Assembly (NCBI RefSeq): GCF_000003815.2
Contig: NC_049987.1
Location: 16,481,337-16,545,336 of the forward strand
Length of the DNA stretch: 64,000 nucleotides
Reading direction: 5' to 3'
Origin: Branchiostoma floridae
Taxonomy: Eukaryota > Chordata > Leptocardii > Amphioxiformes > Branchiostomatidae
The position numbers and the translations under genes were made by a program. Below the pieces are notes generated by a model that was not told the DNA's origin, ran no database searches, and saw only the letters and a program-made list of their open reading frames with translations. Shown one piece after another: positions 1-11,600 of the stretch. Position 1 is the stretch's first letter; each line of letters begins with the position of its first letter.

Positions 1-394
1 CTGCCATACTATAAGGATAGCACATTTCATGATATCAGATTTTTGTTTTCATTGAAAATGGGACAGTACATTTTGAATCAGGCGGCAGATACATGTATAG
101 ACTAGAGTTCGGCGACCTCATACCTCCATGAATATTTAGAGCCTTTTTTTTAATTTTATGCAATTAACTAACATTAACATAATCTATGCATGGTATTGTT
201 CATCATTGAGTAACGTACACATGTCACAATAATTCCCATCATTGATCATATCTAAAAGAGGTTTTGCAATTCTTACATAAATAATGCAAATAAGTTCCCA
301 TATTTGATATCTGATTATATTCCACCTATCATAATTAACATGTGTTACATTAATTGAAGTCCAGTTACTGAAAACAATGGAATTATACAATTTC

Positions 395-1110
395 CTCATT
401 AACTGTGCAAATTAAGTCTTCATTTGCATAACATGTATATCATTGCGAACATCTTTGCCTAAGCTAACCGCATGCCTAAAATGATGGCAATCCGCCGTTC
501 CTTTCTGCAGTTATCCTCTTTGGAGTGTCTTGACAAAAACGCCCCTGCAGTTCCAAAATTACATGTTATGGGGCTGAAACTTGCCCCAATTTGTCATGAC
601 GTTAAAAGCTGTCTACCACTTAAATGTCAAGACCATATAACGTCCGGGACAAGAGATACATAGAAAAACAGCTATGATAGAATATTCTCATTATCTATGC
701 AAATGTATTCCTATTTTTGCATAATTAGTATTTCATTTTGTACAACATTGTCTAAGGTACCTACATACCAAAAATCATAAAAATCCGTTGTTCCCTTCTT
801 GAGTTATCGTCTTCAGTTTTTGACAAAAATGCCCCTGCTATCCCAAAACTAGCCGCTAGGGGGCCCAAAGTTATGTCACTTATTCCTGAGCACAAGAGCT
901 ATCAAAAACCCTAAAATCGTGGCCATAGCTTGTTCAGAACATGAGATAGCAAACCCGGAAGTTGTGCTGCAGTACCAAGGGAAGCCGCTAGGCGGCCCAA
1001 ATCTTTTCATTTGCAGCTTTCATCACACACTACATCACACACCAAGTATGAAACCAATTCACCCAGCCGTTGTTGAGTTATCTTCTTTACACACACACAG
1101 TCACACAAAC
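395..1110. repeat. Degenerate repeat units, about 293 bp period
   Basis: Two long diverged units are visible, one starting near 395 (cattaactgtgcaaat) and one near 688 (cattatctatgcaaat), about 293 bp apart. They share ttgcataa, a ccgttcccttct-like block, a gttatc block and a ttgacaaaaatgcccctgc-like block. A shorter third piece at 920-1110 shares the ccgctaggcggcccaaa block and ends in a short CA-rich tract. They look like old copies of one dispersed repeat. No exon is recognisable in 1-1606, and bases 1-394 hold only AT-rich sequence. Confidence 0.55.
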
Positions 1111-1296
1111 ACAGGGTAAAATATAACCTCCATGGCATTTCATGGAGGTAATAACAATGTTGATGCTCTCAACAGCGTGGAGGTTAGTACAACTAGCTGT
1201 TTGGGTTTGCACGAAGACGTTGACGTCAGCATTATATGGACAATGATGCATGTCATGTATAGTCAGTTGTGTCATACCGATGCATGTGCATTAATT

Positions 1297-1491
1297 TACT
1301 GTAAATGCATTAAAGTTCGCGGGGATTTAATTTCGCGGTAGCGGGAAAAAGGACTTTTCGCGGTGGTTTTAATTTCGCGTAACACCGTACGAGTGCAATC
1401 TAGTACCATAATAGAAAAAGGTTCGCGGAGGATTTAAGTTCGCGGTGAAGTGGTCACCGCAAAAACCGCTAACATTTCTGCATTTACAGTA
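1297..1491. mobile_element. Palindromic MITE, TA-flanked (copy 1 of 3)
   Basis: The element is bounded by ctgtaaatgcat on the left and tgcatttacag on the right, with TA on each side (1297-1298 and 1490-1491). The interior is an imperfect palindrome built from gttcgcgg / ccgcgaac words. Copies at 3263-3482 and 9739-9950 have the same ends. A TA duplication with short palindromic structure is what Tc1/mariner-mobilised MITEs show. No coding capacity is present. Confidence 0.8.
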
Positions 1492-1606
1492 TTAATCCAA
1501 AGCACGTGTTTGGTGCACTTTTGAATGTTGTTATCATAACAGTTCATCAGATGTATAATTTATGTAAGTGATGATTAATACCAATCTTATTCCCTTATAT
1601 CAACAG

Positions 1607-2612
1607 GGCCAAAAGGGTTTCCCATATGAAGGCGTGGATGGCAACGTTCCAATCTGGAACCGAGGTCAACCTTTTCTATGAGAATGCCGACCATATAACC
1701 AACATATCGTACAGCGGCGTCTACTACCAACTGACTGTGAGTCTGAAAACATTTCAACGCTGCTGACTTTTTTAATATTGTCTTTACCAATATACCTTTT
1801 CATATTTTTGTGACTTAGCAACAGAATTCAATGAGATTAGGATAGATTGTTATAAAACATCATGATGGTATGTTGCAGTACAGTGCTTAAGTTTCTTCCA
1901 ACACAAATTTAATAGGTTAACTCCCGAGAGTTACAGACGCGTGATCTTATTACCACTGATATTGTGGACATGTGACGTCAGCAATTGGTCAAAGGTGCCA
2001 GGAAGTAATTGGTCATCAAAATTGATCGTGAAGAAGGCGGCAGTGTTCGGTGAAAATTTATCTGTGCATACTTTTGTGTTGGAAGAAAGTTTAGCATTGT
2101 ACTATGATTACTACTATCATAGATGAGCTTCCATGATGATGGCATTTTGTCTTGGCCTTTGAGGAAACGACTAGATTTTGGACCAACTGCAGTACAAATG
2201 TCAATTTTTGTACCAGGTGTTGTTCTGCACATCTATGGTAATGTTTATGAGTGATATGCAGCTCTTATTCAATATACATGGATCTTCAAAAGCGTTCGAA
2301 GCTGTTGTACATCGGTGTGAATAATGCTACCGTATGATTATACATGTACATATTGTCTACTACATTCAGGCATATAAACTCCAGTGCGCAAAATAATTTT
2401 CCGTTATTGAGGTGAATAATGTTTTCTACATTTTCTGTTCATACAGGAAGACCAGTATGTGATAGTGAGCCACAACCTCACACAATCGCCTGACAAGTTT
2501 GCCATCATACCTGGGGATGACAGAGACCCCTCTCCTAACCCGCTCACCTACGAGGACAACGAACATGGGGACTATTACTTTGACGACTCTACTAGGACCT
2601 TCAGTTATCTGA
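1607..2612 (+). other. Gene A: linker before G8 (2 exons)
   Basis: Exon 1607-1736 encodes a stretch containing KAWMATFQSG and DHITNISYSGVYYQL; exon 2447-2612 encodes EDQYVIVSHNLTQ and EHGDYYFDDSTRTF. The matching gene B residues are GHITNISYTGAF (58411-58494) and NDQWIGISHNFTQ (56923-57088). The 5' end of the A exon also aligns with the end of the preceding B exon (KRVSHMKAWMATFQ against KRMTHKPGWMALLQ), so A carries in one exon what B splits in two. Donors are gtgagt and gtacgt. Confidence 0.8.
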
Positions 2613-5600
2613 GTACGTACATCCTTCATTTAGGCCACACTGACTTAATTTTATGGATGACATCCGCGCGCGCATTGATTTTCGCCCGATCTAAAAAAAG
2701 CTGTGGCCACAGCGCCTTCCTTTCCCCTTAAGATAAGAATAGCAATATTGACATGATTGAAATTGCGACGATTGTCTCGTACAGTCTTACTGGAGATGAA
2801 CATAAAACAAACCAATTGCAAGCCTGGGAAACAATGGAATGGGTGCCTAGTCCTGTGGTTTAGCAGTATTCTTTTGCTTGGTTTTTATTTTTTTGCCCGC
2901 GCGCATTACTTTTGGGGACTCCAGACGATGTCATCCATAAAAGTAAGTGTGGCCTTAAAACAAAATCAGGTGGTTCACGGTTCGAACATCCCGTATTCAT
3001 GAAGATGCACTACGTGTAATGGTGCCCAATGCGAATGGCCCTAAGACAAAGATAACACACATCAGGTCTTGTATAAAGCATGCTCGAGGTCACCTTTAAT
3101 GCATCTTGCTGTCACTGTATTATACACAATGACGTATGGCGTAACTGATAGAGTTTGTGGCTCGGAATCTAAAGGTCCCCGTCTCTGCCCCCTGTATTGT
3201 GGGAAAGGCACTTAACACCACTTTCCCCGAGAGTGGAGTGACGCCCACCGAGCCTCTTCGACTACTGTAAATGCATTTAAGTTCGCGGGGATTTAATTTC
3301 GCGGTTGTGTGAAAAAGGCCTTATTGGCGGTGGTTTTAATTTCGCGGTAACACGTTAGACTGCAGTCTAATGTCATAATAAAAAATGTTCGCGGTGGTTT
3401 TAAGTTCGCGCCTTCGCGGTGAAGTGCTCACCGCGAAAACCGCGAACATTAATCCACCGCGAACATTTCTGCATTTACAGTAATTTGTCAATAGTGTGCC
3501 AAAACACACGGGGATTTGGTGTGTCAATGTCGACATGTATGTGTTGACATTTGCCACTAAGAACCGTAGTTTCTTTACTTCTGGATAAATCAAATTTACT
3601 TCAGACGTTTCAAACGACCTCCGTCGTTCTTCTTCAGTGAAATAAAAATAAAAGTTTACAACTCTGCGGAATAAAGAATACTTCTTACGTTCTAAATAAA
3701 CAAAAAAGGTAACGGCTAAGGTGTTCTAAAGTAAACATGGTAGGTAACTACAGAGGTGTTCTAAACAGTGTTCTAAATAAACAAAAAGGTAACTGATACA
3801 TTCTAGCAAAATAAGAAAGGCTAACAAGGGATATAATAATAATAAGTGTCTATATATCAATAAAACCATCATTTACTTTAAAACATCANNNNNNNNNNNN
3901 NNNNNNNNNNNNNNNNNNNNNNNNNNNNNNNNNNNNNNNNNNNNNNNNNNNNNNNNNNNNNNNNNNNNNNNNNNNNNNNNNNNNNNNNAATGTCTGTGGG
4001 GTCTAAAGAAAACGAACGTTGGTCGTGGATGTTACGATGATGCCAAATGGCTGCCGAAAGCTTGCTTGTGCTGGCTCGGCACTGTTGCTTATACGCTTCC
4101 CTTCAGTGGTTGGCTGGAATTCAAGGGGTTACAGAAAAGATAAGACGGGTCCTACAAAGTCAAGACATCGGCACAAATTTCAAACCCTACTCAGCGTTGA
4201 AACAGAGACTTGTGCACCCAAAAGACAAACTCAACAAAAACATCAAATCTAATGTCATTTACAGACTGAAATGTGATGACACGCAGTGCAAGGAGACCTA
4301 CATCGGGGAGACAAGCCAACCACTAAAGGAAAGGTATAAGCAACACTGCAGAGCCAGCACAAGCAAGTTTTCGTCAGCCATTTGGCATCATCTTAACATC
4401 CACAACGGACATTCGTTTTCTTTAGATACCACAGACATTTTAGACAGAGAACCACGTTGGTTTGAAAGAGGGGTTAAGGAAGCCATTTACGAGCGCATTT
4501 ATCGTCCATCTCTCAATCGAAAGGGGGGGCTGAGAACTGACCTTTCCAGTGCTTGGAATGATGTTTTAAAGTAAATGATGGTTTTATTGATATATAGACA
4601 CTTATTATTATTATATCCCTTGTTAGCCTTTCTTATTTTGCTAGAATGTATCAAAGAAACTTTGTCAGTTACCTTTTTGTTTATTTAGAACACTGTTTAG
4701 AACACCTCTGTAGTTACCTACCATGTTTACTTTAGAACACCTTAGCCGTTACCTTTTTTGTTTATTTAGAACGTAAGAAGTATTCTTTATTCCGCAGAGT
4801 TGTAAACTTTTATTTTTATTTCACTGAAGAAGAACGACGGAGGTCGTTTGAAACGTCTGAAGTAAATTTGATTTATCCAGAAGTAGAGATTCAACTTTCA
4901 TCTATTCATTATATTCCTGGATGTATAATCTTCACAAACGTAGTTTCTTTTGTGTGTGTTATACCACTGGGTTCTTTCAAAATCTGAAATGTTCACAATT
5001 GATTATTCATGTTCATATTCAATGCTATTGTAAGAGATGTCAAAACTCCAAATGTCCCAAAATATTGCAAATCGACAAAATTCAACTTATCAGTTATTGT
5101 GCTATCCTGTGGTAGTGTATACCTTTAGGTATAAACCATAATAAGAATTGAATGAAAGAGGAGTACATTTATTTATTGCCCTTACAGTTTCGGGAAAGAC
5201 GTCTGTGGCGGCGCGGAAGAAGCGTGACTTACCAACGTCATTCGTCAACCGCAACGTGCAACTTAAGGTGTATCGCTGCTACTTTAAGGACTGTATCCCT
5301 CAGGTGCCCAACATTACACAAGCAGAGGGAGAAGAGTCCGTAGACTTTCACCTTGCGACGGAACGACCAGACAGCTTCGAGAGATGGTCCGATCCAGTGA
5401 CATGGGAGGGCACAGAGGCGGGGTGGGGCGGGAACTATGGGGAGAGCCGGAAGAAACGACAAGTGGTGTACGGTCCTCCCAGAGATGGTGACAATGTCAG
5501 GATTCTTGCAGGTACGTCGATGAAGGTTAGACACCCAGGTAGTAAAATACGCCAAATAGCAATTAGACAAGTAAGGCCAAACGCTTCAGAAAACCAGTTA

Positions 5601-8600
5601 CACTAAAGAGATATTGTTGAAGAGCAGGTTTATATCGTAACTATGAATGAATATGCAACAGAGTTGAAGACAACTTTTAGGAGTTACGTTTTAGAATATT
5701 TTCAGAGCACTCGGTCCATACTATCAGTAGAGTGTAGAATGTCAAATAAGAGATAAAACGCTCTCTACAAAATCACGGTGATATGACATTGATAGAAAAA
5801 ATTCGAAGGTACATGCTGTAATAGTCCCTTGAGTACGTGAGTCTCGCAAGTAGTGAATTAGCTGAGAATTTCTCCATGACTAGCAGATTGACAATCAAGC
5901 TTGAAAGAACCAATAATCTTGCATTGGCTTTTCGTGTAGTCAAAACATATTATTGAAGAGACTCATCAGTCACGTATGAGTAAGTTAGTAGTCTGAATAT
6001 TCTTTAGTCAGTGACTCTTAAAAACACGTACCTCCAAATTTTCGATGTCTGCTCAGTACATCTTGATCACGGCATGACCTCGTTACGTGATAACTATTGC
6101 AGGTAAGTGGATAGTGGCAGATGTTGAACTGCCGTCCCTGAACAAACTCTTCATCTACGGTGTTTTGGAGTTGGACGATACCGGACCCAATGCGGACTAC
6201 ACACTGAGCGCTCATCAAATCCTTGTGCAGGTTTGTGGGCAGATCTATTGTAGAATCATAGAAAAATGCTTGTAAACTGGCGGTACGTGATCACTGTAAT
6301 TATTTACGTACCATTTTTGTTCTAACCTCATATTTTACAGTTACACTTTGATAACTGAATCAAAAGCTCTCTCTATATATATCTTTATTGTTTCCTTTGA
6401 ATTGATCAATAATGAAATATGCAATTTTTTAAGGGTGGTCGTTTGATCATCGGCTGGGAGGACAACCCGTTCCAAGGGACAGTCCGTATGCTGCTGAGGG
6501 GGAATCATCTCACCCCAGACATGCCACTACCGAACGGTCCCAATCTAGGAGCCAAGGCACTAGGTGTGCATCTTTTCCTCGATGTTATGTGTGAAATATT
6601 TTAATATACTTTACATAATTTTTATATGATTTATAACTTAATGTACAATTTTCTGAACTCTCAAGGTATGACAGGTTTGTTTTTTTGTGTAGCTATGCAA
6701 ACCTAATGTACAGATGATTTGAAAATCAAACAGCTTGTAGTAAGCTGATGAATTTGAGACAAAAACTTAAGACAACAATCATTATTTGATCAACAACTGG
6801 GCAAATCTGGAATGAAAGGGCATTGGTTTGTTCTTCCCATTTCTTACTAAAATTGCAAGTGGTTGCAAATTTCGAAAAAGTGACGGTTGTTTTGTTGTTG
6901 TTGTTGTTGTTGTTGTTGTTATCTCTATAAGTCTATATCCAATATTATCAACTAGTTAAATTTGGGGGACAGACCTCTGTGAATAAAGTAGCAACTAAAC
7001 TCATCTAGAGAATCAACAACTGAGTTGTTGCTGAGATGCACCCCGGTAAGGCGTGTACGATCCTTTACAGTGTCAACTTTGTTGGTGCTGTCTACATGTC
7101 CAATATATCAACTAGCCCTAAGTTGGGGACCGACTGGACAGCTTATTAATTCCCTCCAAGAAGCTGTCAATACCTACGATCACTTCTGAAGTGAGAGGTT
7201 TCTTGTTGTTGTCTCCATACAGGCTGTTTTGGTGGTTGTGACATCCATGGTAAAAAATTTCGTGCTGACATTCAGTGTTGCTGTAGCTGTTGTTAATGTT
7301 GTTATCTCCTTACAGGCTGTTTTGGTGGCTGTGACATCCATGGTAAAAACCGCGTGGTGACCTTCACTCGACTGGCCCAGACCGGTAACGTCGGTGACAG
7401 TACCATCACACTGGTGGATGCAGTGGACTGGGCGGTGGGCGACGACATCGCCATAGCCACAACCACATTTGATGTCTGGCAAACCGAAACGTTCAAGATC
7501 GTCAGCCTATCAGAAGACACGACAACAATCACATTGAACGGGACCCTGGCATACAAACACATGGGTAAGCAACATTTCCCTTTAAGATTGACAATGCGGA
7601 AATTGTGCATCTTAACCAAACAAATACTTTCTTACATGCAGTGCCTGTGTGAGCCATCATGACTGAAATGTTTTTATTCATGGTTTACTTCATTACTTTA
7701 AGAAGTGCAACATTGAAACGCTTAAATGGCGTTGAATGAAGAATCTAGTGCTTTGTAGTTATTAGCTCAATTAGCCCAGAAGCCAGAAGTCCTTGGTTCA
7801 AATTCTGACATGCTACCGATCTTCTCCTTCGAGAAAAGGCACTTTAAACGACTTTCCTTACACCACCCAGGTGTAAAAATTGGTACCTGACTTCGGTTGG
7901 GGAGATAAAAGGCGATGAGAGAGGGTTGGGCTCCACTTCATAATACCGTGCCCGTGACACAGTGAATAGCACCTTTCCTCCACGACCTTTACAAAGACTG
8001 TATGGGACTACCAAGTTCATATACCTCTCTATTTCACTACGTGTAAAATGTAATATCTAATTTGAATTTTCTTTTCATTCAGCTGAAACTCTGACATTGG
8101 CTGACGGCCAGACGACTGTCACCATGGCAGCTGAGGTTGGACTTCTCAGCCGGAATATCCAAATCATCGGCGAGGACTACAACGATCTGTTTGAGGAGTC
8201 ATTTGGTGCAAGGGTGCTGGTCGGGACGTTTACACAAAAGAGCGTTGAGTATACAGGTACTTCAATCACAATGTCACCTTTTTCATTATGTGATGTAGCT
8301 AGCAAGGCCCACATAACAGCGAATAGTGGCCCTGGTTAATAGCATTGCATTCTGTTTTTTTTATTTATTTTGGTAATGAGCACTGTCTAGCTATAGTATC
8401 AGCTGGACTACTAACGGTTTATTTGAGAAAATTAGGCATGTGAACCTAGATCATTGACTTTTCTTTCCGTCCCTCTTTACCAAACTATGCGCCAAAGATG
8501 TTATGTCTTCGGTAGAGTTCGTAGGCGTCTTTAAAGTAGTGCCTCTTCGTAGTTTAGCAGCACACTTCAGAAGCTATGAATGAATTTTGCCTGTGATTTC

Positions 8601-11600
8601 GTCTTGATGACCCGTCAAAGAATCAAATATTAGTCCCCGGGCAGCTTTTCTTAGTACTGCATCACAACGGCCGGATAGATAGCTTTTGTGCTATGAAAGA
8701 AGCATCACAAGTTTCGGGTCTTCTAGCCACTTTCTTTAGAACCTAAGATGTACGACGTTGATTATGTAGCCATTTCACATGGATGGGGACGGTGGAAGAG
8801 AATTTTTTTTCAATTTCAACATCTTGCCCCTTGTTAACGCCAGGCTACGCCAGAGTCGAAAACGTCGAGTTCTACCACACTGGTCAGGAGGGTTGGACGG
8901 ATTTCTACGATCCCCGCTACTCCCTAGCGTTCCTTGATGTGGGACTTGTTGAAGATGACCACAGGAAATCTTACATCAGGAAGAACACATTCCACAGCGG
9001 CTTCTCGCCCGCCATTGGTGTGTTTGGGACCCAGAACATGGATGTAGAGGACAACGTCATTCACCACACTGTGGGACCAGGTGCGTTTTGCCTTCATTCA
9101 TTCAGTCGTTCGTTCGTTTATTCATCCATCCATCCATCCATTCATTCATCCATTCAATTTCTGAAGAAACTTCTGATCAATAAATTGTAAAGCGCGATTT
9201 TTAAATTTTTCATATTTTGATATAAACATCATTTGTAGTATTTGTAAAAGTGGTATGACAAGCTTAAGGCCATTTTAAATGACGAACATCAGCGTTAATG
9301 CGTTACAAGGTAACTGAGCTGCTCTACCCTGGCTTAAGAAAACAGAAATTAAGAAATAAATTAGATGATGAATTAACAAGAAGGAAACATGAAGTTGGCC
9401 ATTCTAGATATCTTCCCTACGATGATACTAAGAGGCACGTATTTACTGCCTTTTTACGGCATTAAATGCTTTATGAAGTTCTACTTTAAACATTCAGGTT
9501 TTTTTCTTCAAACCGATACAAAAGTGGAGAATCTGCCTCCCCAATAGCCGAAAAAGAGACCGCAATCAAAACCCGCAAGTAATTAGGGGGCAATTTTGAA
9601 AGCTGTTCCTAACAATAAGTAACATTCACCTTAAATTTCGAAACCCAGTTGTATACAGTAACAGCCATGCGTCACCAAGGTGTCTGTTTAGACATCATTA
9701 CTTGTTCATACTCTTTAGCTTTCCAATCTCCCACAGACTACTGTAAATGCAGAAATGTTCGCGGTGGATTAATGTTCGCGGTTTTCGCGGTGACCACTTC
9801 ATCGCGAACTTAAATCCACCGCGAACATTTTTCTATTATGGTATTGGACTGCAGTATATGGTGTTACCGCGAACTTAAATCCACCGCGAAAAGTCATTTT
9901 TCTCGCTACCGCGAAATTAAATCCCCGCGAACTTAAAGGCATTTACAGTATTTATTTGACTTTATGCATAAACGTCTTATATTTGCAGCTATGCGCATAT
10001 GGGGTGTGGACAACAAGGTACGGCGCAACTTGGCCATGCTGCTCATCTGGCCTGACGGATACCAAGACAGGGGAGAGGACAGCCCTGAATGGACACCTGC
10101 CTTTGACATGTTTGAGGCTCTCAGTCCTGTTCTGGTCGGAAACGTCGTGGCCGGGTCTCAGAGATCTGGATTCCGTGTCGATGGAGAACCTTGTAGCGGA
10201 AACTTGGCTGAAGCCTGGTAAGAACTACGTCACATTTCTGAACCGGGACTCGGCTGAGCAGGTTACGGGAACGAAAAGTATGATATAAACTACACCAAAC
10301 TACGCAAGATGCAAAGAGAATAGCCGTGAGCAGTATGCGTATATTTTTTGGATACATTTGTATTTTGCGTCTCCACAAAAAGCCAGACCGGGCCCCGGTT
10401 TGGAAATGTTATAACGTTAGCCTAAGAAAATGTACATGTACTACGAGAGACAGTATCCAAATTCACCGATGTTGTTTCACGAAATCTGTGGTGTATGGCC
10501 TTATTTCGTCTGTGCAATACAAAAGACTAGCTCACTGCCAAGTGCCCTATGGAGACGGCTAACCCCCCTCGGCAGATGTGTGGCCATTTACCTCTAAGTC
10601 AGGGGGGTCTAAAAGAGAAAGTATCAATAGGAGATACGAATTCTACGTCACTACAAAAACTAGTGAAAAGGAACGAAAGATTCTTCGCTATTGACATTGT
10701 GGAAATCAGTAATCACAGACAACCTTTCTGTCTGACAATAGTTGGGCCATGTTATCACAATCATCAAAGATTGTATCAACAGGATTAGGATCCCGGCCCA
10801 ATCCTCCTAAGAGCAGTAAAATGTTGACTATTAAGCTTCTAGGGGCATCACCAAATGGAGGGGCGACATTTAGTCAGGCTTGTCCTGCATTACAGTAGCA
10901 TGTTTAAAATCTGTGTGTTTTGAAAGTACGGTCGAAATGAATGTAAATATTACGCGCATCCGCCTATAAATCAATCCTCTTCTCCCCTCTTCTTCTGAAC
11001 AGGTCCGACAACATTGCGCACTCCTGCATGGTAGGAGTTCTGGTTTTCCCCGGGGACGGCTTGAAGCCCTGCAGCAGAATCGCCCACTTTACCGTCTGGA
11101 AGGCCCATGACTACGGCATTTATTTCCAGACCGACACAACCGACGTTATCGTCGAGGACGTCGTTGTTGTGGACAGCCAGGTGCAGAGACTTAATTCTTT
11201 GTTACATTTCAAATTTATTTAATGATGAAAAGTGATTCAAGGCCAAAAACATAATATTTTGAAAACATGTGATAACATGTTTGTGCGTACATTCATTAAT
11301 TGTCTATTATACTAGTGAATTAATGACATAGCTGTCTTCTAATTCACTTTTCTTTACTAGTAGACAAATTTTTCTAGTTAGGTGCAGTTTACTTAATCTT
11401 ATGCCCCGTCAGTACTTTCTTTGCCAAAGTTAACCTTTTTGAGCTGACTGCTTTGTTGCTGCAGCAGATTTACATTTGGTCCGAGTTTGTTGCGGCATGC
11501 CACTTTTAAATGAGAAACATCCTAAACAAACCTATAACATACGGGCATTATATATGTTTATACAAGGGCTCAGCAGGATAGGAGTGAAACTGTACAATTT

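Larger units (their letters stand above)
3576..4885 (+). mobile_element. Penelope-like retroelement fragment with mirrored ends
   Basis: The right part holds a GIY-YIG endonuclease reading frame (4047-4574) followed by about 310 bp of 3' sequence. The left arm, 3576-3888, is an almost exact reverse complement of the element's 3' end (about 4558-4885), including the last codons and the hammerhead motif, and runs straight into the N gap. Small indels separate the arms, for example an extra tcaaagaaactt-like stretch in the right arm. Penelope-like elements are known for terminal repeats in direct or inverted order. The reverse transcriptase body is missing, either in the gap or deleted. Confidence 0.82.

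Noticed and set aside
8097..8339. Independent gene starting at the ATG inside exon 8083-8256
   Set aside because: The protein segment is the continuous post-G8 block of gene A, in phase with both neighbouring exons, and the frame beyond 8256 is intron read-through.
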